From: Bdellovibrio sp047344985
Lineage (GTDB): Bacteria; Bdellovibrionota; Bdellovibrionia; Bdellovibrionales; Bdellovibrionaceae
Length of the DNA: 64,000 nt
Assembly (NCBI RefSeq): GCF_047344985.1
Contig: NZ_CP178861.1
Location: forward strand, 2,976,001-3,040,000
Reading direction: 5' to 3'
Positions 25,181 through 33,846 of this stretch are shown here, piece after piece. How positions within the stretch are numbered: position 1 is the stretch's first letter; every line of letters begins with the position of its first letter. A program made the position numbers and the translations under genes. Under the pieces are notes generated by a model. It had not been told where the DNA came from and did no database searches. It saw nothing but the letters and a program-made list of their open reading frames with translations.

Positions 25181-26941
25181 ATGCAAAGTTCGACCACTGA
25201 CTCTTCAGTCCTCTTTAATCGTCCCCTTTGGTTTTACATTAAAAACAATCCCCGAGCCTTCAGCTTGGGGATGTTTTTTTTAATCATCACGAATGCGCTG
25301 GATGGGGTGTATCCACTCATCATGAAAACGGCTATTGACCAGATCGAAGCGCAGGTGCCGTTGAATAATATCGGCAAAACGTGTTTGATCTTTTTTGCGG
25401 TGATGGCAGGACTTGCCGTCAGCCGTTATGGATGGCGTACGAACTTTGGGCGCTTTCACACTTTTGCGGCTGAACACATTCGCCAAAAACTTTTCCGTCA
25501 CGTGACGTCTTTGGGACCGAACTTCTTCCACAAAAATCAAGTGGGAGAATTAATGAGTCTTTTGACCAATGACGTTCAATCTTTTCGCCAAGCGATCGGT
25601 CCTGGGCTTTTAATCCTCGCTGACGGCGTGATTATCATCGCCGTGGTTCTGCCGATTATGGCGACTATGAATTGGGCTTGGACTTGGAAGACGTTGGTTT
25701 TTCTTCCGATCGTTCCCTTTCTTATTTGGAAAGTGATGCGTCTTATTCACTCCAATTATAAAATTCAGCAGGACCGCTTTTCCGAACTTACCGGTGTAGC
25801 TCAAGAAACTGTGGGCGGCATCCGTGTGATTAAAAGTTTTGCTCAAGAAGACAACCGCACAACATTGTTTAACGGCGTCAGCTCTGCGTTTGAACAAGCT
25901 TGTAATAAAGTCGCGCGCATTGATGCGTTCTTTGTTCCGGTGATGGAGTTTGGCGTTACCTCTGGCAGCGTGATTCTATTGTTTATCGCTAAAGATGATA
26001 TCTATTCAGGCGCTGTGACCATTGGAACCTTTGTGGCTTTTCATCGCTACATCCAAAAAATGGTGTGGCCGATGACAGCCTTGGGAATGGGGTTTTCTTA
26101 CTTCCAAAAAGGTTACGCTTCCTTTGACCGCATCAAGGATGTTCTTAAAACAAAAACAGACATTCCTGATAATGGCACTTACGAAATTGCTGAGTTTAAA
26201 ACTTTGGAATTTAAAAATGTCTCTTACAAACATAAAGGCAGTGACCATTATGTTTTGAAAAACGTTTCCTTTTCTTTAAATGCCGGCGAAAGCTTAGGGA
26301 TCATGGGTCCTGTTGGTGCCGGAAAAACGACTTTGCTTCACCTGCTTTCTCGTATGTACCCACTTGAAGAAGGACAAATCCTTATCAACGGAGTGTCGAT
26401 CGAAAATATTTCTCAAGAGTCTTTACGAAAAACTTTGCTGCTTGTTCCTCAAGAAGCTTTCTTATTTAGTGAAAGTATCTCTGAGAACGTCAGCTTCGGC
26501 CTTAAAGAACGCGCTTCTGAAGAAGAAATCTTACGCATGACGGAGATTGTGGATCTCAGTAAAGAAATTGATTCTTTACCGCACAAGTACGATTCACAAT
26601 TGGGCGAAAGAGGTGTCAACCTTTCCGGCGGACAAAAACAACGCCTGACCATTGCCCGCGGTTTGATTATGAAAACTCCCGTCTTGGTTTTGGATGACTC
26701 TTTAAGTGCCGTGGATACGCGCACCGAAAAAGCCATTGAAGAAGAATTGGCGAAGAGCAATTCCACGACCAGCCGAATTATTGTGGCCCATCGTTTGTCT
26801 TCTTTAAAGGCCGTGGATCATTTGTTAATTTTGAAAGACGGCCAAGTCGAAGCCCATGGCACTTACGAAGAAGTTTTAAAAGTGAGCCCGACATTCCAAA
26901 AAATTGTCCAAATCCAAGGGAAAGGAGATCACCATGAGTGA
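25181..26941 (+). CDS. ABC exporter half-transporter, subunit A (MdlA/YheI-like)
   Basis: A six-helix ABC membrane domain (about 20-320) is fused to an ATP-binding domain. Walker A is GPVGAGKTTL (near 376), the signature LSGGQKQ is intact (near 482), and Walker B reads VLVLDDSLSAVD (near 501), with aspartate in place of the catalytic glutamate. This pattern is typical of the degenerate partner of heterodimeric exporters such as MdlAB and BmrCD. Its stop overlaps the start of the second half-transporter by 8 bp. The ribosome binding site for ATG 25181 is weak, so it may depend on the small ORF upstream. The substrate (drug, lipid or peptide) is unknown. Confidence 0.92.
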   Translation: MQSSTTDSSVLFNRPLWFYIKNNPRAFSLGMFFLIITNALDGVYPLIMKTAIDQIEAQVPLNNIGKTCLIFFAVMAGLAVSRYGWRTNFGRFHTFAAEHIRQKLFRHVTSLGPNFFHKNQVGELMSLLTNDVQSFRQAIGPGLLILADGVIIIAVVLPIMATMNWAWTWKTLVFLPIVPFLIWKVMRLIHSNYKIQQDRFSELTGVAQETVGGIRVIKSFAQEDNRTTLFNGVSSAFEQACNKVARIDAFFVPVMEFGVTSGSVILLFIAKDDIYSGAVTIGTFVAFHRYIQKMVWPMTALGMGFSYFQKGYASFDRIKDVLKTKTDIPDNGTYEIAEFKTLEFKNVSYKHKGSDHYVLKNVSFSLNAGESLGIMGPVGAGKTTLLHLLSRMYPLEEGQILINGVSIENISQESLRKTLLLVPQEAFLFSESISENVSFGLKERASEEEILRMTEIVDLSKEIDSLPHKYDSQLGERGVNLSGGQKQRLTIARGLIMKTPVLVLDDSLSAVDTRTEKAIEEELAKSNSTTSRIIVAHRLSSLKAVDHLLILKDGQVEAHGTYEEVLKVSPTFQKIVQIQGKGDHHE

Positions 26942-28745
26942 AAATTTCATGCATGAAGACCTGGTGAAAACCAAGATCACCTACCCGGTTCTTTTTAAAC
27001 GCCTGTGGCCTTATGCTCGTCGTGAAAAGTTATTACTTTTTTCCGCGATCTTCGCAGTGGCTGGTGGAGCTACTGTTGCCCGTTTGATTCCGGCTTTGAT
27101 CGGATATGCGATTGACCATGGCGTGAAGGGAAAAGACTACAGCGTCTTTACAAAAGTCGCTTACGCTTATTTGATTCTAGAAATCTTCCGCTCGTGTTTT
27201 TCTTTTGCGAACGTTTATCTCTTCCAGCTTTTTGGAAATAGAATGCTTTTTCATTTGCGCGAAGACCTGATGGCCCACGTGCAAAGATTGCCTTTGCAGT
27301 TTTTCAATAAAACGCCGACGGGCCGAATCGTGACTCGTTTGACCAACGACGTGATGTCTTTGGGCGAACTTTTTACTGATGGCGTGATTTCTGTCTTCAC
27401 GCATTTCGTGATCATCATGTCTGTTATTGTGGCTTTGGCTTTGATTTCTTGGAAACTGACTCTTGTGAGCTTGGTCTTAGCGCCATTTTTTATTGGTGCT
27501 TCGTTTTATTTAAGCAATCGCATCCGCGATATCTTAAGAGAACAGAAAAAGAAATTATCATTGATCAATGCGTTTTTGGCGGAAAACCTGAACGGAATTA
27601 AGGTCGTTCAACTGTACAACCGTGTTTTCCGCAACCGTGAAAAGTTTGGCGTTCTTTCCGTTGATTACCGCGATACGAATATGCGCTCCATCCGTGCCTA
27701 TGCGCTGATGCAGCCGATTATGAATCTTTTTAATGCCACGACAATCACGGCAGCTTTGTACTTTGGCGGACTGTTGAGTGCGCAGAATTCCATTGCGATT
27801 GGCGCTTTGGTGGCGTTTTTGATGAATATTCAAGACTTCATCCCGCCTCTTCGTGAAATTTTGGAGAAATATCAGCAATTCCAAAACTCCTTAACGAGTG
27901 CTGAGCGTATTTTCACTTTGATGGATGAACCGCAAGAGTATGAACTGGAAAATCTGCAAACTCCTGAGGTTGTTAAAGGCGATATTGAGATTCGCAACTT
28001 GAATTTCCAATACGAAAGCAATTTGCCTTTCGTGCTTAAAAATATCTCTTTGCAAATCAAAGCGGGCGAGTCGATCGCTTTGGTCGGACGAACTGGCAGC
28101 GGAAAATCGACGTTCATTTCCTTGCTGCAACGATTTTACGATGCTCCAGAGAAAAGTATTTTTATCGATGGTTTGGCTTTGGAAAGAATTCCTCGCACCG
28201 AGATCCGCCACCATGTCGGCGTTGTTCAACAGGATAATTTTATCTTCCGTGGAACGATTCGCGATAATATCGGGCTAGGTGATTCGCGCATCAGTGAGGA
28301 ACAGATCCTGAAGGCTTGTGAGAAAACAGGCTACATGAGTCTTTTAAAACGCACAGGCCGCGATCTTTTAAGCACAGTAGAAGAACGTGGCTCAAACTTA
28401 TCCGTCGGCGAAAGACAGTTGATCGCGTTTGCGCGCATCTTGGCTTTCAATCCGGATATTTTGATTTTGGATGAAGCGACGGCGAATATCGACTCTGAAA
28501 GTGAGCACATCATTCAAGAGGCGACCAAAGAAATCACCAAGGGTCGCACAAGCATTATCATCGCTCACCGTCTTTCGACGATTCAGCAGTGTGATCGCAT
28601 TGTCGTTTTAGATCATGGGGAAATTGCTGAAGTGGGCTCTCACGAAGAACTTATGAAAGCCCAAGGTCTTTATTATCAGTTTGCGTCTTTAGGTTTGAAG
28701 TCCACTTTGATGGATGCGTCAGCCGCCGGAACTGCTGAGCCATAG
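26934..28745 (+). CDS. ABC exporter half-transporter, subunit B (MdlB/YheH-like)
   Basis: This is the second half of the heterodimer: membrane domain about 20-330, Walker A GRTGSGKST (near 385), Walker B ILILDEATANID with the catalytic glutamate (near 509), but a divergent signature LSVGERQ (near 489). With subunit A this gives one intact ATP site and one degenerate site. ATG 26934 has an AAAGGAG ribosome binding site 6 nt upstream; the frame is open to 26904 but that start would sit inside subunit A. The 3' end overlaps the convergent VWA lipoprotein gene by 70 bp. Confidence 0.92.
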   Translation: MSENFMHEDLVKTKITYPVLFKRLWPYARREKLLLFSAIFAVAGGATVARLIPALIGYAIDHGVKGKDYSVFTKVAYAYLILEIFRSCFSFANVYLFQLFGNRMLFHLREDLMAHVQRLPLQFFNKTPTGRIVTRLTNDVMSLGELFTDGVISVFTHFVIIMSVIVALALISWKLTLVSLVLAPFFIGASFYLSNRIRDILREQKKKLSLINAFLAENLNGIKVVQLYNRVFRNREKFGVLSVDYRDTNMRSIRAYALMQPIMNLFNATTITAALYFGGLLSAQNSIAIGALVAFLMNIQDFIPPLREILEKYQQFQNSLTSAERIFTLMDEPQEYELENLQTPEVVKGDIEIRNLNFQYESNLPFVLKNISLQIKAGESIALVGRTGSGKSTFISLLQRFYDAPEKSIFIDGLALERIPRTEIRHHVGVVQQDNFIFRGTIRDNIGLGDSRISEEQILKACEKTGYMSLLKRTGRDLLSTVEERGSNLSVGERQLIAFARILAFNPDILILDEATANIDSESEHIIQEATKEITKGRTSIIIAHRLSTIQQCDRIVVLDHGEIAEVGSHEELMKAQGLYYQFASLGLKSTLMDASAAGTAEP

Positions 28746-29656
28746 AAGCGAATGGCATTGATAGATTCGATATAATCCCATCCATTCACGTTGCTGCGAG
28801 GAACCGATTGGCCGTTGATCGTAACCGTGATGGATTCAATCACAGGCTTTTTAGAAAGTTTAAAGTCTGTGAGGATTTGGTAGATACGGGCGCGGATGTT
28901 TGTAATGGCTGATCCCAGACTAGACGTACAAATTGACTCTTGAACGCCGCCAGAGACGTTAACTAAATCAATGAATCTCCAGCCTACCTCTGAATAGTCA
29001 TTAAATGTAGTACAGTTTGTACTTGCAGGTGTTACACCGATAAAGTTAAAGACCCAAGATCTAGAACCATCGACCCAAGGGCGCTTAAGACTGTCAAGCA
29101 AGCCTGTGTAATGCTGAGTGGGGTTAGAAACTACGCTCTTATCTTCTTCATTTGATAGCGCAATCACAACTAGCAAAGCATCATTACGAAAAAACCCTTT
29201 ACCCTCGTTAGCAAGATAACCCGAAGACAAAGCATTTTCCATCGACTCAAGGCCACGCTCATTACTACTTCCTGCCTCACCCACGATCATACGATTCTTA
29301 AGTGAATTCACAAGATCAGGAGTTGAAGACGTTACATACTTCGGGCTTCCAATAAAGCGGCCGCCGTCAGGATTTGTTCCTCCCATACTCGTCGTAACGA
29401 CTGCCATATGGTAGTCCATCTTCAACGAGTTCAAACGAGAAACCAGATCTGGAACTTGTGCACTCAGATTTTGTTGATGCTTCAACATTGACGCTGAGTT
29501 ATCAACAATCCAGAGAATATCCACTTTGTTGTTGTAGGTCACACTTTGATCAAAGTTGTCGGACGTTTCTGGAAGATCAAACTGCACACCCGAAGAACAA
29601 GCCATGAGAGCTGTTGACATCATGGCCGCCAACAAAGCTGAAAATTCCTTTTTCAT
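28676..29656 (-). CDS. VWA-domain lipoprotein
   Basis: The signal peptide ends in a lipobox (LMAC, cysteine near residue 20). A von Willebrand factor A domain follows, with the MIDAS start ILWIVDNSASM (near 48-58), a core strand YHMAVVTTS and LLVVIALSNEED. The C-terminal 60 residues (KPVIESITVTINGQ, INAIRFYGSAVPA) form a separate beta-rich module. VWA lipoproteins of this type are common in Bdellovibrio and are thought to mediate protein contacts at the envelope. An AGAGGAT ribosome binding site precedes ATG 29656. The last 70 bp overlap the ABC exporter end on the opposite strand. Confidence 0.85.
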   Translation of the reverse strand: MKKEFSALLAAMMSTALMACSSGVQFDLPETSDNFDQSVTYNNKVDILWIVDNSASMLKHQQNLSAQVPDLVSRLNSLKMDYHMAVVTTSMGGTNPDGGRFIGSPKYVTSSTPDLVNSLKNRMIVGEAGSSNERGLESMENALSSGYLANEGKGFFRNDALLVVIALSNEEDKSVVSNPTQHYTGLLDSLKRPWVDGSRSWVFNFIGVTPASTNCTTFNDYSEVGWRFIDLVNVSGGVQESICTSSLGSAITNIRARIYQILTDFKLSKKPVIESITVTINGQSVPRSNVNGWDYIESINAIRFYGSAVPAADASIKVDFKPKDAN

Positions 29657-29694
29657 AAATCCTCTTTCAAGACGTTCATAGAGAACAAAAAATC

Positions 29695-30498
29695 TTATGC
29701 TGCCTTTGTCGTAAAGTTTTTAATCGACTCACGCGCCGATTGACTGAGAGTCGTGAATTTCACGCCGTATTTTACGGGTTCTACCGTAGCACTCGTATTG
29801 GCGGCATCTTTCACGAACTGCTTACTGACGATCTGGCAAACCGCATTGAATGGAGGAACTCCATCACCGGGTTGGAAATGTAAGAACAAAGACTGGCCTG
29901 GTTGTAAATTTGGAGTATCAATCAAGACACCAGCTCCGCCGGCACTGATTTCCAACGCTTGACCACGGAAGACAGTTTTATTGTTATGCACAATCAAAGA
30001 AGCACCATAAGATGCGCGAGCATGACGACGACGGAAGAAAATCTCTGCCACGTCGACATCTTTGGAATCTTTCATTCCGCGGATTTTATCTGAAGAGAAC
30101 TCTTCCACTTCTGCGACTCGTTTCCATGCAGGAAGTTTTGCGTGCCAGATGTAATCGTATTCAAACAAAGTTTTTTCCTGCAGCATTTGGATCAACTCCA
30201 ACTGGCAGAACGGTCCGTAGTTATTTCCCTCTTTGAGAATAAACCACTCTTTGTCCTTAAGAGCGTTTGCAAATCCCGCTTTTGGAAGAGGCGTCGCACT
30301 TGGACGAACCGACGGCTTCTGAGCCAGTTTCTGCGCAAACTCAGGGTGTTCAAGTAGCATCATCCATTCACCTACGTTTTCATCGTAAACGTAATCAGTC
30401 CATTGATGTTCCTGGGCCTCGATCTTTTTTAAGACTGTCTCATGCGTGTACGGTCCGATATGAGTCCCATTGTTAGAAAGATAATACTGTTTTGCCAT
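29695..30498 (-). CDS. Double GYF_2 and PilZ domain protein
   Basis: Two GYF_2-like modules come first (YYLSNNGTHIGPYTHETV near 4-21 and WFILKEGNNYGPFCQLELI near 85-103, each with the G-P-[YF] core), then a C-terminal PilZ domain (about 155-260). The PilZ RRHAR block and the EISAGGAG stretch correspond to RxxxR and [D/N]xSxxG; the first residue of the latter is Glu, so c-di-GMP binding is likely but not certain. GYF_2 modules bind proline-rich partners, so this looks like a c-di-GMP-responsive adaptor. Start ATG 30498 has AAGGAG 10 nt upstream. Confidence 0.85.
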   Translation of the reverse strand: MAKQYYLSNNGTHIGPYTHETVLKKIEAQEHQWTDYVYDENVGEWMMLLEHPEFAQKLAQKPSVRPSATPLPKAGFANALKDKEWFILKEGNNYGPFCQLELIQMLQEKTLFEYDYIWHAKLPAWKRVAEVEEFSSDKIRGMKDSKDVDVAEIFFRRRHARASYGASLIVHNNKTVFRGQALEISAGGAGVLIDTPNLQPGQSLFLHFQPGDGVPPFNAVCQIVSKQFVKDAANTSATVEPVKYGVKFTTLSQSARESIKNFTTKAA

Positions 30499-30738
30499 TG
30501 TTCCGTTACTCCTTGGACCACCTATCGGCGCAAACAAGACTCGACTTAACTGTAGGAAATTAGACAATTTGTAAGAAAAATGATTCAAATTTTTTGTCGA
30601 ACTTTTAGTCGTTTTTCATTCTGTAATTAAACTAAATAAAGTTAAAGGGATCCTCATGAAAGCCGATCAGATTACTAGGCGTTAAGAATTCCGTTTTCAA
30701 ACTGATAGAAGTTTATGGTTTTTATACAGAAGAAAGAA

Positions 30739-31653
30739 ATGAAACTTAGAAAAAACATCCTCATTGTTGATAATAACTGTGAACTCGAGCAATCAGTAAA
30801 AGAGCCTTTGCTGAAGCAGCTTGAAAGCTCGGGCGTGTCTCCTATCGTGGTGCGCGCGAAAGACGGAGCTGAAGCGGCGATCAAATCGGAAAATCAAAAA
30901 TTTGATATGGTTATTATCGACACCGAAGTCCCTCGCTTGATGGATGGCGGTTTCGTGTATGGTATTCATACTTACAAGAACACTCAGGACGCTGAAGTCA
31001 TCGTGATCTCGCAAAAGGATCCTGCCGATCTTCCGGAGTCTTTACGCAGTTCTAAATTCTTCAAAAAACCCGTAAGTCCCGAAGAACTCATCAATGCCAT
31101 GATCAGCGTTTTAAACGTGCAACATCATGGACAAGCCAAAGACGCAAGCACAGCTGCAGCGGCTACGAAATACGCTGTGGATGTGCGCGTGATCAATGCT
31201 GTGATCAAAGCAACGACCAACGTTCTTGCACAATTTGGCGTGACGTCAGTGAAAATGGAAAAGGCCGGTCCAAAATCTCCGCAAGAATGTTTGCTCGGCG
31301 AAGTTTCCTCTGTGATTGACATTAAAAGTCAGTCCTTCCAGGGATATCTGAGCATTTCCTTTGATAAAGGTAGTTTCTTGGAAGTGGTTTCCACGATGTT
31401 GATGGAAGAACAAACAGAACTTACCCAGGACAATCAAGACGCCGTCGGTGAGATCAATAATATTATTTTTGGTAATGCTAAATCCGAAATCACCAGCTAC
31501 GGCGTTCAAATGACCGTGCCTCGCGTGCTTTTGGGGTCAGACCAAATCGTGCCTTGTGCGGCGGGCTCTGCCGGAATGATGATTCCTTTTTCCACGAGCA
31601 AAGGGAAATTTTATTTAACGGTGGTTGCGCTACCTATTGCAAAAGCGGCGTAG
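30739..31653 (+). CDS. Receiver domain fused to a CheX-type phosphatase
   Basis: Residues 5-125 are a CheY-like receiver with the phospho-acceptor in MVIIDTEVP (near 60); the usual acidic pair is altered to VDNN. Residues 150-304 match CheX/CheC-family phosphatases, with the catalytic E..NN pattern in GEINNIIFGNAK (near 237). CheX removes phosphate from CheY-P. The receiver could regulate that activity or make the protein a phosphate sink. I start at ATG 30739; ATG 30715 in the same frame is possible. An adjacent PilZ protein lies divergently upstream. No other chemotaxis gene is nearby. Confidence 0.85.
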   Translation: MKLRKNILIVDNNCELEQSVKEPLLKQLESSGVSPIVVRAKDGAEAAIKSENQKFDMVIIDTEVPRLMDGGFVYGIHTYKNTQDAEVIVISQKDPADLPESLRSSKFFKKPVSPEELINAMISVLNVQHHGQAKDASTAAAATKYAVDVRVINAVIKATTNVLAQFGVTSVKMEKAGPKSPQECLLGEVSSVIDIKSQSFQGYLSISFDKGSFLEVVSTMLMEEQTELTQDNQDAVGEINNIIFGNAKSEITSYGVQMTVPRVLLGSDQIVPCAAGSAGMMIPFSTSKGKFYLTVVALPIAKAA

Positions 31654-31826
31654 GATTCTCTAGTACAGCTGTTCTCGGGCTTTAATTATCTGACCGTCCA
31701 TGAGAGGCCTTCCTGAAGCGCCTCCTGCGCTTCAGGCCGAAGTACATTTGGTTGTCTAATTTAAATCAACCGCTACGCATTTGTTTCTGATGCTTGGATT
31801 CTAGCTTTATCATTAGCACTGCTTAC
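31654..31826. other. Intergenic stretch with a perfect hairpin
   Basis: The 173-bp gap between the receiver-CheX gene and the convergent HNH gene holds a perfect 10-bp inverted repeat at 31712-31736 (CCTGAAGCGC / GCGCTTCAGG, 5-nt loop). No T run follows, so a simple intrinsic terminator is not proven. Confidence 0.5.
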
Positions 31827-32723
31827 TTACGTTGAAAGATATTTGAATCCAGCCTCTTGGCGATATTTCATTTGATTATGTTGAGAGCAGAGTACTTGTG
31901 CATTTGCAACCGTGCTTTTGCCATTAGCCCATCGACTTTGCTTATGGTCTACCTGTAAAAACCACCGATTACCACATTGTTTTCCAGTGCTTGGATCTTT
32001 ATACTGGCAGCATTTATCTTTATTAATAACTGTCTTTCTAGTTCTCGCAGAAAATGGTTTTACTTCCATCGTGGCAGTGACTTCCTCTTGAGGACGCGGC
32101 CTCACAGAGGTTTTCTGCTTAATTACCCGATCAGTCACGTATTCTAGGTAATCCACGATATCATTCGAAGAAATGGTATGAGAAAGAAGAGCCTGCGCTT
32201 GTTGAATTTTGTCAGCTAGTTCTTTTGAAATCGTCAAAGACAAACGAATGCTTTCATTGGCTTGGATTACTTGGGTTGTTGCTTCAATGACTGGTAAATC
32301 AAAGAAGGATGCCACTTCTTTTTGAGATTCTTGAAAATTCTTTGAAGTGATTTGCTCCAACAACTCTTGTTTTTCTTCGGCAGTGACTTTCTTTTGAGTT
32401 GTTTTATAAACATCTCTCGCTGCTTTTTGAATAAGTGACACTTGATGAAGTTTTACTTCACCAGATTGGATCTTTTCTCCTAATGTCGGCACTTCACTTA
32501 GCAGTCTCGCAGCATCGATTCTACGCTGTGCACTCCCGGCAGAATAACCAACACCCTCAACTAAGTATAAAAACAAATTGGCAAAGCCGTATTCCAAATA
32601 CAGTCTGCGTTGGTCTATTTCCTTAATAGTCAGAAGAATTTCGTGAAGCAACTCGCGCTCTTTTGCGACCAACGATTTGATTCTTTGATCAAGTTCGAAT
32701 TTATTTAAATTTTTGAGACTCAT
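31827..32723 (-). CDS. HNH endonuclease domain protein
   Basis: The C-terminal 70 residues carry an HNH core: paired cysteines in CCQYKDP and KQCGNRWF, the histidine in LQVDHKQSRW, and a closing VLCSQHNQMKYRQ. The N-terminal 200 residues are helical (DUF222-like) with EVPTLGEKIQSGEVKLHQVS, a pattern found with many stand-alone HNH nucleases. Start ATG 32723 has GGAGAAAAA upstream; the frame runs on to 32843, but that would cover a palindrome. The gene sits in a noticeably AT-rich pocket with long non-coding flanks, consistent with an acquired or mobile nuclease gene, although no target repeats are visible. Confidence 0.85.
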   Translation of the reverse strand: MSLKNLNKFELDQRIKSLVAKERELLHEILLTIKEIDQRRLYLEYGFANLFLYLVEGVGYSAGSAQRRIDAARLLSEVPTLGEKIQSGEVKLHQVSLIQKAARDVYKTTQKKVTAEEKQELLEQITSKNFQESQKEVASFFDLPVIEATTQVIQANESIRLSLTISKELADKIQQAQALLSHTISSNDIVDYLEYVTDRVIKQKTSVRPRPQEEVTATMEVKPFSARTRKTVINKDKCCQYKDPSTGKQCGNRWFLQVDHKQSRWANGKSTVANAQVLCSQHNQMKYRQEAGFKYLST

Positions 32724-33158
32724 CTTTTTCTCCAATCTAAAATTCACTGCCACCGTGGCAGTACCATACCATGACTTTTTGAGAGCGATTTTTGAGGATT
32801 TCAATGGGAGAAACGGCGATCTGAATTGCCTCAACAAAGGCACTTATTTGCTTCAATTTTCACCTTTAAGAGGACTTTCTTGCGAATTTAGGAAGCTCCT
32901 AGCAAAGAAAAAAATATTTCAATAAAAGAGAAGTAAAATTCAACAAATCACCTGCAAGAAAATTTTTATTACAAATAAATTCAACGCTGAATGCAATTTA
33001 TTGAGATCATTCGCTGAAGCATTCCAAACTGCGTTTACGATCTATTAGTAGCGGGCAAGATTCTGGCAAGAATTAACAATTGTCCAGAGGAGCGGTGCTT
33101 TAAATTTTTTTACTGACGACACCAATCTTAAACCATATCCTTTTTTAAAGGAGCTTTT
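32724..33158. promoter_or_regulatory. AT-rich 435-bp intergenic region
   Basis: The region is clearly more AT-rich than the flanks. At its left it carries a perfect 17-bp palindrome with one central base (ACTGCCAC-C-GTGGCAGT, 32746-32762), 22 bp before the HNH start. At its right end is the AAAGGAG ribosome binding site of the VOC gene. No open frame of useful length with a ribosome binding site was found in between. Confidence 0.5.
32746..32762. promoter_or_regulatory. Palindrome upstream of the HNH gene, possible operator
   Basis: Two perfect 8-bp arms around one C. The position just before the start codon fits an operator site or an RNA hairpin close to the ribosome binding site of the HNH gene. 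Confidence 0.4.
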
Positions 33159-33389
33159 ATGATCACCGGAGTTCAGGATATTTATTACAGCGTGACTCAA
33201 CCGAAACGTGCCATTCAATTTTATACTGAAGGTCTGGGCATGAAACTCATTGACGAAAGCGAGTACTGGATCGCGCTTGATTGTCATGGCGTAAAAATTC
33301 TTGGCGAAGATGATCAACCTTGGGGACACATGCTGGTATTTGAAGATCCAGATGGAAATGTTTTAAAACTGATGAATCCGAAGTATTAA
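33159..33389 (+). CDS. Miniature VOC (glyoxalase-like) protein
   Basis: The 76-residue product starts like a VOC-family domain (IYYSVTQPKRAIQFYTEGLGM) and ends like one (WGHMLVFEDPDGNVLKLM), but the middle 40 or so residues of a normal 115-130-residue domain are missing. The ribosome binding site (AAAGGAG, 7 nt before ATG 33159) is excellent, so the gene is likely expressed. It could be a natural half-size version that dimerises, or the scar of an in-frame deletion. Canonical metal ligands cannot be fully placed. It is convergent with the thioesterase gene, with a hairpin between. Confidence 0.7.
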   Translation: MITGVQDIYYSVTQPKRAIQFYTEGLGMKLIDESEYWIALDCHGVKILGEDDQPWGHMLVFEDPDGNVLKLMNPKY

Positions 33390-33395
33390 TCCAAA

Positions 33396-33417
33396 GGCTC
33401 CACGATCTTGTGGAGCC
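33396..33417. terminator. Hairpin between convergent genes
   Basis: A perfect 8-bp stem (GGCTCCAC / GTGGAGCC) with a 6-nt loop sits between the VOC and thioesterase stops. There is no clean T run on either side, so it is a likely but weak bidirectional terminator. Confidence 0.5.
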
Positions 33418-33435
33418 AGCTATAAAACTCTGCCT

Positions 33436-33837
33436 TTATTCCATATCTAAAGCTTTTTTCCACTCTGGTGTTGGCTCGATTAATTTTCTTGCCACCATGT
33501 CAAACAAACCGAAAGTGAAAAGGGCTTCGCTCGCGACAGTTCCATCTTCTTTCACCATCTGTTGGAGCATTTGGCCGACTTTGCCTTTGTAGTTTACAAG
33601 CTTTGTTGTGATCGTGATGTTTTCACGCAGACGGATTTCTTTTAGAAACTTTAGATTCACTTCTAAAATCACCGGGCCTTTTTTCAGTTTGTGAATTTCG
33701 CTAAAGCCATAACCGCGTGGTGTGATTAATTCCCAGCGGGCTTCCTCGTACAACTCCAAATACGTGGCGTTGTTGATATGCCCATATGAATCCACATGGT
33801 GTTCACGAACTGTGACTTTGTATCTAGCTTCTGACAT
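33436..33837 (-). CDS. Acyl-CoA thioesterase, 4HBT/YbgC-like hotdog fold
   Basis: The 133-residue protein shows the 4HBT start REHHVDSYGHINNATYLELYEEAR, with the catalytic aspartate (near residue 16) and the GHINN motif. The later ITTKLVNYKGKVGQMLQQMV fits the second half of the hotdog sheet. Members hydrolyse short or medium acyl-CoA or aryl-CoA thioesters and are often linked to membrane lipid turnover. A GAGG ribosome binding site precedes ATG 33837. It is downstream of the phn-type importer on the same strand, with about 10 bp between the phnE stop and the ATG, so it may be cotranscribed. Confidence 0.88.
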   Translation of the reverse strand: MSEARYKVTVREHHVDSYGHINNATYLELYEEARWELITPRGYGFSEIHKLKKGPVILEVNLKFLKEIRLRENITITTKLVNYKGKVGQMLQQMVKEDGTVASEALFTFGLFDMVARKLIEPTPEWKKALDME

Positions 33838-33846
33838 AACGAACCT

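Noticed and set aside
30656..30685. A 9-codon frame with AAAGGG upstream in the receiver-CheX leader
   Set aside because: It is too short to support as a gene from sequence alone; it is only noted as a possible leader peptide.
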